Origin: Phytohabitans maris | GTDB lineage: Bacteria; Actinomycetota; Actinomycetes; Mycobacteriales; Micromonosporaceae | Direction: 5' to 3' | DNA: 64,000 nt | NCBI RefSeq assembly: GCF_031085175.1 | Contig: NZ_JAVHUY010000009.1 | Location: 186,001 to 250,000, forward strand | Part shown: positions 1 through 8,600 of the stretch, one piece after another | Layout: each line of letters starts with the position of its first letter | How positions within the stretch are numbered: the first letter of the stretch is position 1 | Translations under genes and position numbers: made by a program | Notes under the pieces: model-generated | What the model saw: the letters and a program-made list of their open reading frames with translations, nothing else | Databases searched by the model: none | What the model was told of the DNA's origin: nothing

Positions 1-1325
1 AACTGCCCGTCGCCGAACGAGTCGGGCCGGAACTCGTGGTGCTCGAAGAAGAGCGGGAACCGGACCTCTGCCACCTCGACCGAGCCGAACTTGGAGGAGC
101 CCATCGCCTGGCCCTCGCCTGCCGTCTCCCACCCGTCTCCGGCCGGGGAGGCCCCGCCCCCCGGCCGCGCGTGGAAGAGGTGCCAGATGAACTGGCGGCC
201 GGTCCGCGGGTCGACACCTTTGATGGCGATCCGGAACCGCCGACCCCAGCCGGCGATCACCCGATCGGGACAGGCACCCACCAGGGCCTTGATCACGGAC
301 TCGGCGATCTCCTGGGCACAGTGGTTCGTGGCCAGCGTGACCGGCCCCGGGGCGCGTGCCCACACCACCGTGCCCTCCTTGGCGGTCACCGTGAGCGGCC
401 GGAACGTCCCCGAGTTCTTCGGGGTCCGCGGCTCGATGAGGAAGGACAGGGCCATGTAGACCGCGGACATCATGTTCGGGTAGGACGAGTTGACGAAGCC
501 GGTGACCTGAGGGTGGGAGTCGCTCAGGTCGACGTGGAGCGAGTCGCCCGACACCGTGACCGTGGCCCGGATGTAGACGTCCTCGGCTCCGTGGCCGTCA
601 TCGTCCAGCACGGCCTCGCCGAAATAGACCCCGTCGGTCCAGGTGGAGATGCAGGCCCGGGTCTGGCGCTCGGCACTGTCCAGGATGGCGTCGACCGACT
701 GGGCGACCGTGTCGGCGCCGTACTCCTCCAGCAGTTGGACGATCCGTCTTTCCCCGACCCAGGACGACCCGATCATCGCCCGGAGGTCGCCCAGGAAGTC
801 GTCGGCGTGCCGCACGTTGGTCGCGATCATCCGCATCACGTCCTCGCGGACGGTGCCCGCGTCGTACAGCTTGAGCGGGGTGATCCGCAGCCCCTCCTGC
901 CAGATTTCGGTCGCGCTCGGGTTGTACGCGCCGTGCGTCGAGCCGCCGATGTCGCTCTGGTGCGACCGGTTGATCGACCAGAAGCGGAGCTCGTCTTCGA
1001 AGAAGACCGGCACGAACGTCGTGAGGTCGGGCAGATGGTTGCCACCGTGGTAGGGATCGTTGAGCAGGTACACGTCCCCGGCCCTGATCGAGTCGCCGAA
1101 GAAGTCCGTGATGGCGCGGACCGCCCACGGCATCGAGCCGACGTGGATCGGCACGTGCTCGGCCTGCGCCACCAGCCCGGCCTCGCGGTCAGTGATCGCC
1201 GTAGAGAAGTCCCTGCTCGAGTTGAGGATCTGCGAGTAGGCGGTGCGCAGCATCGCCTCGCCCATCTCCTGCACGATCGCCTCGAACCGGTGCGTGATGA
1301 CCGAGACGGTCACGGGATCGACCAC
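1..1325 (-). CDS. Hydantoinase B / oxoprolinase family protein, 3' end beyond the window
   Basis: About 441 N-terminal residues are visible; the gene runs off the left edge. The family hydrolyses cyclic imides or amides with ATP, or acts in ATP-dependent carboxylases such as acetophenone carboxylase, normally with a HyuA partner. Diagnostic stretches are the N-terminal DPVTVSVITHRFEAIVQEMG, the segment GLVAQAEHVPIHVGSMP, and LLNDPYHGGNHLPD. I chose the GTG at 1325 because it directly precedes DPVTVSVI and has a purine-rich GGAAGAGAG upstream. The gene diverges from the BKACE operon, and the shared 146-bp spacer carries an ATACCATA motif also found near the iclR gene, so it probably belongs to the same regulon. 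No HyuA partner is in view; it may lie to the left. The family assignment is secure and the substrate unknown. Confidence 0.88.
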   Translation of the reverse strand, partial: MVDPVTVSVITHRFEAIVQEMGEAMLRTAYSQILNSSRDFSTAITDREAGLVAQAEHVPIHVGSMPWAVRAITDFFGDSIRAGDVYLLNDPYHGGNHLPDLTTFVPVFFEDELRFWSINRSHQSDIGGSTHGAYNPSATEIWQEGLRITPLKLYDAGTVREDVMRMIATNVRHADDFLGDLRAMIGSSWVGERRIVQLLEEYGADTVAQSVDAILDSAERQTRACISTWTDGVYFGEAVLDDDGHGAEDVYIRATVTVSGDSLHVDLSDSHPQVTGFVNSSYPNMMSAVYMALSFLIEPRTPKNSGTFRPLTVTAKEGTVVWARAPGPVTLATNHCAQEIAESVIKALVGACPDRVIAGWGRRFRIAIKGVDPRTGRQFIWHLFHARPGGGASPAGDGWETAGEGQAMGSSKFGSVEVAEVRFPLFFEHHEFRPDSFGDGQ

Positions 1326-1398
1326 GGGTGCCTGCTCTCTTCCTGCTCCCGGACGTCTTGCGGACCGCTTGAAGCCGTAAGGCGGGAGCACCGTTGAT

Positions 1399-1420
1399 GA
1401 GATACCATACTCCATATACC
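1399..1420. promoter_or_regulatory. Candidate IclR operator 1 (hydantoinase B / BKACE divergent promoter)
   Basis: GAGATACCATACTC at 1399-1412 is followed by CATATACC. The reverse strand carries TATGGTAT, and the same 8-mer is the core of the imperfect palindrome at 18522-18534 next to the iclR gene. The AT-rich site stands out in this GC-rich DNA and lies between two divergent start codons. Its role as an operator is an inference from the shared core and placement. Confidence 0.45.
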
Positions 1421-1471
1421 GTACGTCCTTGCGAGCCATCTGCCGGCTTCCCGATTCATCAGGAGGCGAAC

Positions 1472-2293
1472 GTGAGCGTGATCATCACCGTGGCTCCCAC
1501 GGGACCCATCGCGACGAAGCAGGACAACCCAATGCTGCCCACGCAGCCCGACGAGATCGCCGACCAGGTCGCGGAGGCGTACGCAGGTGGGGCCTCGGTG
1601 GCCCACCTGCACCTGCGCGACCGCGACGACCGGCCGACCGCGGACCTCGACATCGCGGCCCGCACCGTCGAGCTCATCCGGGAGCGCTGCCCCATCCTGG
1701 TGCAGCTGTCGACCGGCGTCGGCCTGACCGTGCCGTTCGAGGAGCGCGAGCGGCTCGTCGAGCTGCGCCCGGAGATGGCGACGTTGAACCCGTGCAGCAT
1801 GAGCTTCGGCGAGGGCGAGTTTCGCAACCCGCCCGCCGGCGTCCGCCGCCTCGCCGCCCGGATGCGGGAGCTCGGGGTCAAGCCGGAGCTCGAGATCTAC
1901 GACACCGGTCACCTCGACGCGTGCCTGCGGCTCCGGGACGAAGGGCTGCTGGCCGAGCCGCTCCAGTTCAGCATCGTCCTCGGCGTCCGCGGCGGCATGG
2001 CGGCGACCGCCGAAAACCTCATGACCATGGTGCGCCGGCTCCCGGCGGGCGCGGCCTGGCAGGTCATCGCCGTCGGCCGGGCCAACCTGGAGCTGACGGC
2101 GATCGGCCTGGCACTCGGTGGAAACTGCCGGGCCGGGCTGGAGGACACGCTCTACCTCCGCAAGGGGGAGCTGGCACCGGGCAGCGCACCTCTGGTCGCG
2201 CGCGCGGCTGCCCTGGCGCGCGACCTCGACCTCGCCGTCGCCGACGTCCACGGCGCCCGTCGCCAGCTCCAGCTCCCCCACCGGGAAGGGTGA
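1472..2293 (+). CDS. BKACE family (DUF849) beta-keto acid cleavage enzyme
   Basis: The protein has 273 residues, the usual size for this family of Zn-dependent TIM-barrel enzymes. They condense a beta-keto acid with acetyl-CoA to give acetoacetate and a new CoA ester. The start MSVIITVAPTGPIATKQ, the metal-binding HLHLRD (His-x-His) and the C-terminal AGLEDTLYLRKGELA match the family. GTG 1472 is preferred because AGGAGG sits at 1461-1466; an upstream in-frame ATG at 1394 would put the coding region across the likely operator. It is the first gene of a seven-gene rightward operon, five bases ahead of the aldehyde dehydrogenase. In this setting it likely trims a keto acid formed by the neighbouring dehydrogenases. 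The actual keto acid cannot be read from sequence. Confidence 0.88.
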   Translation: MSVIITVAPTGPIATKQDNPMLPTQPDEIADQVAEAYAGGASVAHLHLRDRDDRPTADLDIAARTVELIRERCPILVQLSTGVGLTVPFEERERLVELRPEMATLNPCSMSFGEGEFRNPPAGVRRLAARMRELGVKPELEIYDTGHLDACLRLRDEGLLAEPLQFSIVLGVRGGMAATAENLMTMVRRLPAGAAWQVIAVGRANLELTAIGLALGGNCRAGLEDTLYLRKGELAPGSAPLVARAAALARDLDLAVADVHGARRQLQLPHREG

Positions 2294-2298
2294 CCGCG

Positions 2299-3708
2299 AT
2301 GACCGACCAGGTCTCGATGACCATCGGCGGCAACGCCGTCGCGACGACAGCGTCGTTCGAGGTGGTCGACCCGGCCACCGGGGCACCCTTCGCCACGGCA
2401 CCCGAGTGCACGGAGGCCCAGCTGGACGAGGCGATGCGGTCAGCCCGCGACGCCTACCGGAGCTGGAAGCAGGACGAGGCCGCCAGGCGCAAGCTGCTGC
2501 TCGCGAGTGCCGACGCGGTCCTGGCCGCCACCGACACGATCGCCCCCGTGCTCACCCACGAGCAGGGGAAGCCACTCGCCGATGCCCGGATGGAGGTCCG
2601 TTCGGTAGCGCTGTGGCTCCGGCACTTCGCCGGGCTCGATGTCGACCGGGAGATCCTCCAGGACGACGACAAGGTCCACATCCGCGTCGAGCGCCGCCCC
2701 CTCGGCGTCGTGGCCGCGATCACCCCGTGGAACTACCCGCTGAGCCTCGCCGCCTGGAAGATCGCCCCCGCGCTGCGCGCCGGCAACACGATGGTGCTCA
2801 AGCCCTCGCCCTACACACCGCTCGCGACCCTCCTGCTCGGCCGGATCCTGGCCGAGGTACTGCCGGCCGGCGTCCTGAACGTGATCAGCGGCTCCGACCC
2901 GCTCGGTGCGCTCATGACCGGGCACCCCGTCCCGCGCAAGATCTCCTTCACCGGCTCGGTGGCCACCGGCAAGCACGTCGCCGCCGCGGCGGCCCCGGAC
3001 CTCAAGCGCATCACGTTGGAGCTCGGCGGCAACGACCCGGCGATCCTGCTCGACGACATCGACGTCGAAGCGGTCGCCGAACGGCTCTTCTGGTCGGCCT
3101 TCCGCAACAACGGACAGGTCTGCTCGGCGGTCAAGCGGGTCTACGCCCCCGAGCGCCGGTACGACGAGGTCGTCGAGGCGCTCGCCGCCGTCGCCCGCTC
3201 GGTGCGGGTCGGCGCCGGAACCGATCCGCGCAGCCAGCTCGGCCCCCTCAACAACAAACCCCAGCTCGATCGCGTGGCCGGACTGGTCGACGACGCGGTG
3301 AGGCGCGGGGGGCAGGCCGTCGTCGGTGGCGACCTCGTCGACGGCCCCGGCTTCTTCTACCGGCCGACGATCCTTCGAGGGGTCTCGGACGGGATGGCCG
3401 TCGTCGACGAGGAGCAGTTCGGGCCGGTGCTCCCGGTCCTCTCCTACCGATCGGTCGACGAGGTCGTGGAGCGGGCCAACGACACCCATTTCGGGCTCTC
3501 GGGCTCGGTGTGGGGCACCGACGCCGACCGCGCCGCGGCCGTGGCCGACGAGCTGGACTGCGGCACGGCGTGGGTCAACACCCACCTCGCACTCCGCCCC
3601 GACCAACCCTTCGGCGGCGCGAAGTGGAGCGGCATCGGCGTGGAGAACGGGCACTGGGGCCTGCACTCCTTCACCGAGGTGAAGGTGCTGCACCGGAGCC
3701 GCGCGTGA
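2299..3708 (+). CDS. NAD(P)-dependent aldehyde dehydrogenase
   Basis: A 469-residue member of the ALDH superfamily that oxidises an aldehyde to an acid. It has the N-terminal EVVDPATGAPFATAP strand, the cofactor-site ITPWNYPL, the base-containing LELGGNDP (Glu) and the catalytic Cys in NNGQVCSAVKR. The C-terminus PFGGAKWSGIGVENGHWGL is typical. ATG 2299 has GGAAGGG about nine bases upstream; a GTG at 2290 overlapping the previous stop is possible. The stop overlaps the next start (GTGA), so expression is likely coupled. Within the operon it would feed an acid toward the BKACE enzyme or act on an aldehyde product of ring degradation. The substrate is not predictable. Confidence 0.93.
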   Translation: MTDQVSMTIGGNAVATTASFEVVDPATGAPFATAPECTEAQLDEAMRSARDAYRSWKQDEAARRKLLLASADAVLAATDTIAPVLTHEQGKPLADARMEVRSVALWLRHFAGLDVDREILQDDDKVHIRVERRPLGVVAAITPWNYPLSLAAWKIAPALRAGNTMVLKPSPYTPLATLLLGRILAEVLPAGVLNVISGSDPLGALMTGHPVPRKISFTGSVATGKHVAAAAAPDLKRITLELGGNDPAILLDDIDVEAVAERLFWSAFRNNGQVCSAVKRVYAPERRYDEVVEALAAVARSVRVGAGTDPRSQLGPLNNKPQLDRVAGLVDDAVRRGGQAVVGGDLVDGPGFFYRPTILRGVSDGMAVVDEEQFGPVLPVLSYRSVDEVVERANDTHFGLSGSVWGTDADRAAAVADELDCGTAWVNTHLALRPDQPFGGAKWSGIGVENGHWGLHSFTEVKVLHRSRA

Positions 3709-5003
3709 TCGCACCAACGGCCGCGCCGGCGGTACGTGCCGTCGCCGGCGAGCCGCTCTCGGCCGACCAGCAGACCCGACTGCACCGCGCCATCTGGGCC
3801 GAGCGCGGTCGCCGGTTGGACGTCTCGATCACCGTCTCGCCGTGCCCGTACGACGACGCGCGCCTGGTCGAGCTGCGGCGCGCGGGCCGGGCCGTCGGCT
3901 TCCTGCCCCACGAGCTCAGCTCGCACCTCACGAGGGACCGGTTCCGGACCGTCTTCCCGGAGATGGACTCCTACGCCGAGTCGCCGGCGAACGGCTTCGT
4001 CAACACGGCGGACATCTGGGGGTGGTTCGACTACGAGACGGCTCGCGACGCGCCCTGGCCCGACCTCGACGAGCCGGCCACCCTGGCGACCGTGGCGGCC
4101 GCCGGGCGCACCATGCTCACCCTCGACCAGTACATCGTGGCCAGCCAGGACCAGCACCTGCTGACCGGCCACCACCTCGACGACCGCCGCAGCTGGTCGC
4201 GGCTGGCCACGTCGTACGACGGCCGCACCATCGCGGCACGGTTCGACGGTGACCAGCCGGAAGAGGGCCGCGAGGACGAGCCGCCCACCCCGGGCTCGCT
4301 GCTGGTCGCCTACGACCTCGCTCCCAGCGACAGCGGCCGGATGCTCGGGGTCCGCACGCGGTCCGCGACCCCACCGCTGGAGTCCCTCTGGGACGACCTG
4401 TGGACCCGGACCACCGGCGCCTACGTCCGCGCCGGGTACCCGGCCCGCCTCGGCACCAGCCCTGCCGACTACCTCGCCGGGCTCCCCCGGATCCCGCGGC
4501 AGCCTTCCACCTACGCCGGCCGGTTCGCCGTACCCCTGGTCGTCGATCCGCGCATCCCGTGGCAGGAGCAGGCGCGTCTGCTCGGGGTGCGGCTCTCGAG
4601 CCAGTCCCAGCGCTTCTCCTTCGCGGCCGTCGAACCGGCCGCCTGCCCCGACGTGCCCTACGTCGGCTGGTTCAACGCGTGGCATGCCCGCTTTCCCGGG
4701 CCCATCAGCTCGATCGACGCCCGTGCCGAGCTCGCCGACGACGAGTGCGGCGCCACGCCGATCGAGCTCCTGGCGATGAACGTGGCCCTGCCGGACCTGG
4801 TGCGGACGTCCCGCTTCTTCGAGGCGGTCGGCTTCGTGATGACCACACCCACCCCTGTCCGCTGCCTGTGCCTGTACCGCTGGCGGGGAGCACCGGAGCT
4901 CGGCGCCAACCAACACCCGATTCCCTACTCGATGTTTCGGCCCCTCGTCCGCGGGCGGGCCATCACCACCACCATCCCAGCGACGATCGAGGAACGCCGA
5001 TGA
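3705..5003 (+). CDS. Unrecognised 432-residue protein of the catabolic operon
   Basis: I do not recognise a family. The protein looks soluble: no signal peptide and no membrane helix. Noticeable stretches are an N-terminal TRLHRAIWAERGRRLDVSI, a Trp/Tyr-rich segment NTADIWGWFDYETARD near residue 105, and TLDQYIVASQDQHLLTGHHL with several His residues. The C-terminal part contains LLAMNVALPDLVRTSRFFEAVGF. The GTG start at 3705 overlaps the aldehyde dehydrogenase stop, and its own stop overlaps the next start as ATGA, so it is co-translated within the operon. That tight coupling implies a role in the same pathway, either as an enzyme with the His-rich patch or as a subunit. The reading frame is clearly real from operon geometry and amino-acid composition. 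Confidence 0.85.
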   Translation: MIAPTAAPAVRAVAGEPLSADQQTRLHRAIWAERGRRLDVSITVSPCPYDDARLVELRRAGRAVGFLPHELSSHLTRDRFRTVFPEMDSYAESPANGFVNTADIWGWFDYETARDAPWPDLDEPATLATVAAAGRTMLTLDQYIVASQDQHLLTGHHLDDRRSWSRLATSYDGRTIAARFDGDQPEEGREDEPPTPGSLLVAYDLAPSDSGRMLGVRTRSATPPLESLWDDLWTRTTGAYVRAGYPARLGTSPADYLAGLPRIPRQPSTYAGRFAVPLVVDPRIPWQEQARLLGVRLSSQSQRFSFAAVEPAACPDVPYVGWFNAWHARFPGPISSIDARAELADDECGATPIELLAMNVALPDLVRTSRFFEAVGFVMTTPTPVRCLCLYRWRGAPELGANQHPIPYSMFRPLVRGRAITTTIPATIEERR

Positions 5004-5917
5004 CCACGCACTTCATGCAGCGGGTACTCCAGGACCACATCGACGCGGGTCACGGGTCGCAGACGGTGTGGTGGGACGAGACGCGGATCCCGCTCGACAG
5101 CATCGGGAAGCGGGTCACCGACCTGTTGGACCTGCGGGGCCGGCGCGCGGTCGTCACCGGTGGGGCCGGGATCAACCTCGGGCAGGCCTGCGTAAACAGG
5201 CTGGCCGGACTGGGCGCGGACGTCGCGGTCGTCGACCTGAGCGCGGAGCAGGTACGTGAGCGCGGCTTCTCGCGGCACCCGTCCGCGCCGGACGCGGCCG
5301 GCGTCGCCGCCGCCGCGGCCGAGAAGTGGGGAACGAAGGTCGTCCCGATCCACGGCGACGTCATGGACTGGGACGGCGTCCAGACCGTCATGGCCGAGGC
5401 CGCGGCGGCGCTGGGCGGCATCGACATCCTGGTCAACAACGCGGCCGACGTCGTCGTCGGCGACTTCGTCGACTTCGGGCGCGAGGAGATCGACCGTTCC
5501 GTCCGCGGCACGCTGACCGGACCGATGTACTGCACGCGCGCGGTGCTCGACTACATGCTGCCCCAGGGGCAGGGGCGGATCATCAACATCGGCTCCGAGG
5601 CCGGGAGTTCCGCGATGCCCTGGCTGACCGTGTACGGCGCCCTGAAGGCCGGGCTCGGGCAGTTCACCCGGTTCCTCGGCAAGGAGCTCGGCCCGCGGGG
5701 GATCCAGGTCCTCGGCGTCAACGCCGGCTCGATGTGGGGCCCGGGGCGGCCACTGACCGAGGACCGTCCCGAGACGCTCTACCCGCGCGGGCGGACCGCC
5801 ATCCAGCGCTACGAGCTGCCCGAGGAGGTGGCGAACATGGTCGCGTTCCTCGCCAGTGACGCCGCCAGCGCGATGAACGGCGCCATGGTCGACATGGGCG
5901 GCGGGATGGCGGTCTGA
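5000..5917 (+). CDS. SDR-family oxidoreductase
   Basis: The protein has 305 residues, about 45 more than a minimal SDR because of an N-terminal extension carrying IDAGHGSQTVWWDETRIP. The nucleotide-binding loop reads TGGAGINLG, so the last glycine of the usual TGxxxGxG is shifted. NNAA and the catalytic YGALK (Tyr-x-x-x-Lys) with an upstream Ser (NIGSEAGSS) are present. It likely oxidises an alcohol or hydroxyacid to a carbonyl with NAD(P)+, and could supply the beta-keto acid used by the BKACE enzyme. The start overlaps the previous stop (ATGA) and the stop abuts the next GTG. Confidence 0.9.
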   Translation: MTTHFMQRVLQDHIDAGHGSQTVWWDETRIPLDSIGKRVTDLLDLRGRRAVVTGGAGINLGQACVNRLAGLGADVAVVDLSAEQVRERGFSRHPSAPDAAGVAAAAAEKWGTKVVPIHGDVMDWDGVQTVMAEAAAALGGIDILVNNAADVVVGDFVDFGREEIDRSVRGTLTGPMYCTRAVLDYMLPQGQGRIINIGSEAGSSAMPWLTVYGALKAGLGQFTRFLGKELGPRGIQVLGVNAGSMWGPGRPLTEDRPETLYPRGRTAIQRYELPEEVANMVAFLASDAASAMNGAMVDMGGGMAV

Positions 5918-6994
5918 GTGCGCATCCCTGTGACGGCCGCGACGGTGACCGGCGAGTCCGAGTCCGCACTGGCCGACGAGTTCGCCCGGCGCGGCTGGAC
6001 CGACGGGCTGCCGGTCACGGTGCCGACGGCCGAGCGGGTCAACGCCTGCCTCGCCGCGGCGGGCCGGGAGCCGGACGAGGTCCTGCTCAGCGTCGAGGAG
6101 AACCGACGTGACGTCACCGTCCGGCTGGCCGCGGTCAACGCCGTCCTGGCCGGCTGTGCCGCGGAGCAGTTCCCCGTCGTGGTGGCCGCGATCCAGGGCT
6201 GGGCCGACCCACGGTGGGGTGCGGGAGACCGGACCTTCTTCTACATGTCCAACGCGAGCACGGGCGGCGGGGCGCAGCTCACCGTCGTGAACGGACCGGT
6301 GCGTCACGCGCTCGGCATGAACAGCGGGACCAACCTCTATGGCCCGGCCGCCCACGCGAATGTGGCGATCGGGCGGGCTCTCCGGTTGGTCCTGCGCAAC
6401 GTCCTCGGTTTCCGCCCGGACACCCTGGACCAGGCGACCCAGGGCCACCCGGGCAAGCTCGGCTTCTGCCTCGCGGAGAACGAGGAGCAGTCGCCCTGGG
6501 AGCCGCTGCACGTCGAGCACGGCTTCAGCGCGGACGACAGCACCGTGATGGTGATGAGCGGGCGGGGCCCCGAGCCGATCGAAAACCGCACCGGCGCCAG
6601 CGCCGAGGGCATCCTGCACACGATCGCGGACACCCTCTCCCGGCTCGGCGCCATGGTCCCCGGTGGCCCGGTGGTCGTGGTGATGGGGCCGGAGCACGCC
6701 GACATCGTCGGCTCCAAGCACGGATGGTCGAAGCAGGAGGCCAAGCGGTTCCTCTACGAGAACTTCCGACGACCGGTCGCGGACCTGGCCAGGGCCGAGC
6801 TCAAGTTCCGGCCCGACCCGGTGCGGGACAGGACCGAGGGTGGCATCACCTACCGCTACGGGGCACGGGACCCGGGCGACATCGCGTTGATCGTGGCCGG
6901 GGGCCGCAACGCCGGCATCTCCTCGGTGATCACCAGCTGGTGCTACGCCACGCCGCCGGGCGAGTTCATCCTCGCGCCGGTCCGGATGCCCTGA
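5918..6994 (+). CDS. Unrecognised 358-residue protein paired with a UGSC-family protein
   Basis: I cannot assign a named domain. It is a soluble protein beginning at a GTG directly after the SDR stop. Conserved-looking blocks are RGWTDGLPVTVPTAERV near residue 25, FYMSNASTGGGAQLTVVNGP near 108, GMNSGTNLYGPAAHANVAIG near 130, and QGHPGKLGFCLAENEEQSPW near 175. Gly/Asn-rich loops and the Cys in GFCLAENEE suggest an active site. The C-terminal IALIVAGGRNAGISSVITSW resembles a substrate-binding strand-loop. The UGSC-family gene follows after 27 bp and a thioredoxin-reductase-like gene after that, suggesting that the three work together in a thiol-linked step. I infer that it is the substrate-handling partner. 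Confidence 0.85.
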   Translation: MRIPVTAATVTGESESALADEFARRGWTDGLPVTVPTAERVNACLAAAGREPDEVLLSVEENRRDVTVRLAAVNAVLAGCAAEQFPVVVAAIQGWADPRWGAGDRTFFYMSNASTGGGAQLTVVNGPVRHALGMNSGTNLYGPAAHANVAIGRALRLVLRNVLGFRPDTLDQATQGHPGKLGFCLAENEEQSPWEPLHVEHGFSADDSTVMVMSGRGPEPIENRTGASAEGILHTIADTLSRLGAMVPGGPVVVVMGPEHADIVGSKHGWSKQEAKRFLYENFRRPVADLARAELKFRPDPVRDRTEGGITYRYGARDPGDIALIVAGGRNAGISSVITSWCYATPPGEFILAPVRMP

Positions 6995-7021
6995 GCACAT
7001 ACCGAGAACAAGGAGGTCGCG

Positions 7022-7609
7022 ATGGCGATCGAGGCGTTGGTTCCCGTCCCGGACGATGCGGTCGCGGAGGTGCGGACGGCGGCACGGCCGACGCGCACCG
7101 AGAGGCTGGTGGTCGGCCTCCTCGCGAACACCAAGCGGAACGCGCCGGAGCTCCTGACGGCCGTCGCGGCGCTTTTGGAATCCGAGCTGCCGGGGGTCGA
7201 GTTCGTCGGCCCGGTCGTGACCGAGGGAGTGATGCTCCCGTCCGCGGCTCAGCTGGCTGACCTGGTCGACCGCTGTGACGCCGTCCTCACCGGGCTCGGT
7301 GACTGCGGATCCTGCTCGGCGACGACGATGCACGTCGCCACAGACTTCGAGGCGCGCGGCGTGCCGGCCGCGGCGATCTGCACGGAGCCGTTCCTCGCCT
7401 CGGCGTCCGCCATGGCCGCGCGCCGGGGCCTGCCGGGCTACGCCTTCGCCCGCGTCGCGCACCCGGTGTCGAGTCTTGAGCAGCACGAGATCGAGGAGCG
7501 CGCCCAGGAGGCGCTGCCGCAGGTACTGACCATCCTGGGCATCGACGCACTCCGGGCGGCAGCACGCCGCGAGGAGTTCGTGGCCGGGATCGGCGAGGTG
7601 GCCGGATGA
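7022..7609 (+). CDS. UGSC-family protein (Cys form of the selenocysteine motif)
   Basis: The protein has 195 residues. The signature is GDCGSC at 93-98 (C95, C98), followed by SATTMHVATDFE and ARGVPAAAI. In the UGSC family the first residue of the motif is often selenocysteine; here it is Cys, giving a CxxC redox pair, and the fold is probably Rossmann-like. The family's reaction is not established. An AAGGAGG at 7010-7016 supports ATG 7022. The stop overlaps the start of a thioredoxin-reductase-like flavoprotein, an obvious candidate electron donor to the C95-C98 disulfide. The family call rests on motif and length and is inferred from memory of the family. Confidence 0.75.
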   Translation: MAIEALVPVPDDAVAEVRTAARPTRTERLVVGLLANTKRNAPELLTAVAALLESELPGVEFVGPVVTEGVMLPSAAQLADLVDRCDAVLTGLGDCGSCSATTMHVATDFEARGVPAAAICTEPFLASASAMAARRGLPGYAFARVAHPVSSLEQHEIEERAQEALPQVLTILGIDALRAAARREEFVAGIGEVAG

Positions 7610-8532
7610 GCGACCCCGACGAGTACGACGTCGCTGTCGTCGGCGGTGGGCTCGCCGCCCTGTCCACCGGCCTGTTCGCCGCGGGCTTCGGCCTGCGCAC
7701 CGCCGTGGTGACCGAGATCGTGATGGGTGGCGAACTGATCAACCTCGAGGAGGTCGTGCGGTTCCCCGGGATCGCCGATCCGATCTCCGGCAGCGAGCTG
7801 GCCAGCCGGGTCGAGGCGCAGGCGCTGGAGGCCGGCGCCGAGTTCGTGTTCGACGACGTCACCGAGATCGCCAAGGAGGGCACCGGATTCGTCGTTCGCG
7901 GCCTTGCGACAGAGATCCGGTCTCGCACAGTCGTCGCGGCGATGGGGGCCGGCCGCCGGCGTCTGGGCCTGCCCGGTGAACGTGACCTGGAGGGTCGCGG
8001 CGTCTCCTACTGCGGCACCTGCGACGGCCCGCTCTTCAAGGAGAAGCCCGTCGCTGTGCGGGGAGACCACGAGTTCGCCGGTCGTGAGTCGCTGGTCGTC
8101 GCCCGCTACGCCTCGACGGTCACCTTGATCACTCGCCATGGGCAGCCCGACCTCTCCGATGCGACCAGGTCAGCCATCGACGGGAGCGACCGGATCCGCG
8201 TGCTGTCCCATGCGGAGGTGGAGGCGCTGACGGAGTCCGACGGGGTGCTGGGTGCGGTGCGGGTCCGCGACCTCGATTCCGGCGGGGTCACCGATCTCGA
8301 CGTCGCGGGACTCTTCGTCAACGCCGGCATGGAGCCGAGGTCGTCGCTGCTGCGGGGCCTGGTGGATCTCGACCCGGATGGCTCCGTGCGGGTCGACGTC
8401 GGCATGCGGACCTCCGTCGACGGGCTGCTCGCGGTGCGTGAGCTCAGGTCCGACTTCGCCGGCTACGCGGTCGCCGCCGCCGGGGACGGTGCTGCCGCCG
8501 CGGGGTCGGCACGACGCCTCGTCAGGAGCTAG
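7606..8532 (+). CDS. Thioredoxin-reductase-like flavoprotein with altered NADPH and FAD motifs
   Basis: A 308-residue TrxB-like protein. The N-terminal FAD fingerprint (VVGGGLAALSTG, residues 11-22) and the redox pair CGTC at 136-139 (YCGTCDG) are intact. The second dinucleotide fold is not standard: where TrxB has GGGxxA it reads RGDHEFAG, and the HRR NADPH-phosphate motif reads TRHG. The C-terminal AGD flavin motif is replaced by VREL. It may therefore take electrons from something other than NADPH, or bind its cofactors differently. The ATGA overlap with the UGSC-family gene argues for a dedicated redox pair. It is the last gene of the operon; an intergenic repeat element follows. Confidence 0.82.
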   Translation: MSDPDEYDVAVVGGGLAALSTGLFAAGFGLRTAVVTEIVMGGELINLEEVVRFPGIADPISGSELASRVEAQALEAGAEFVFDDVTEIAKEGTGFVVRGLATEIRSRTVVAAMGAGRRRLGLPGERDLEGRGVSYCGTCDGPLFKEKPVAVRGDHEFAGRESLVVARYASTVTLITRHGQPDLSDATRSAIDGSDRIRVLSHAEVEALTESDGVLGAVRVRDLDSGGVTDLDVAGLFVNAGMEPRSSLLRGLVDLDPDGSVRVDVGMRTSVDGLLAVRELRSDFAGYAVAAAGDGAAAAGSARRLVRS

Positions 8533-8600
8533 AGACCTTTCGGGATCGGGGTTTGCGCGTCCGTCCGCAGTGGACGGCCGCACGGGCTCGCCGTTTCCCG

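Noticed and set aside
36-1397. Long plus-strand open frame over the left end
   Set aside because: It is antisense to the hydantoinase B gene, whose protein matches the family across the whole stretch; the plus product is Arg/Asp/His-rich and meaningless.
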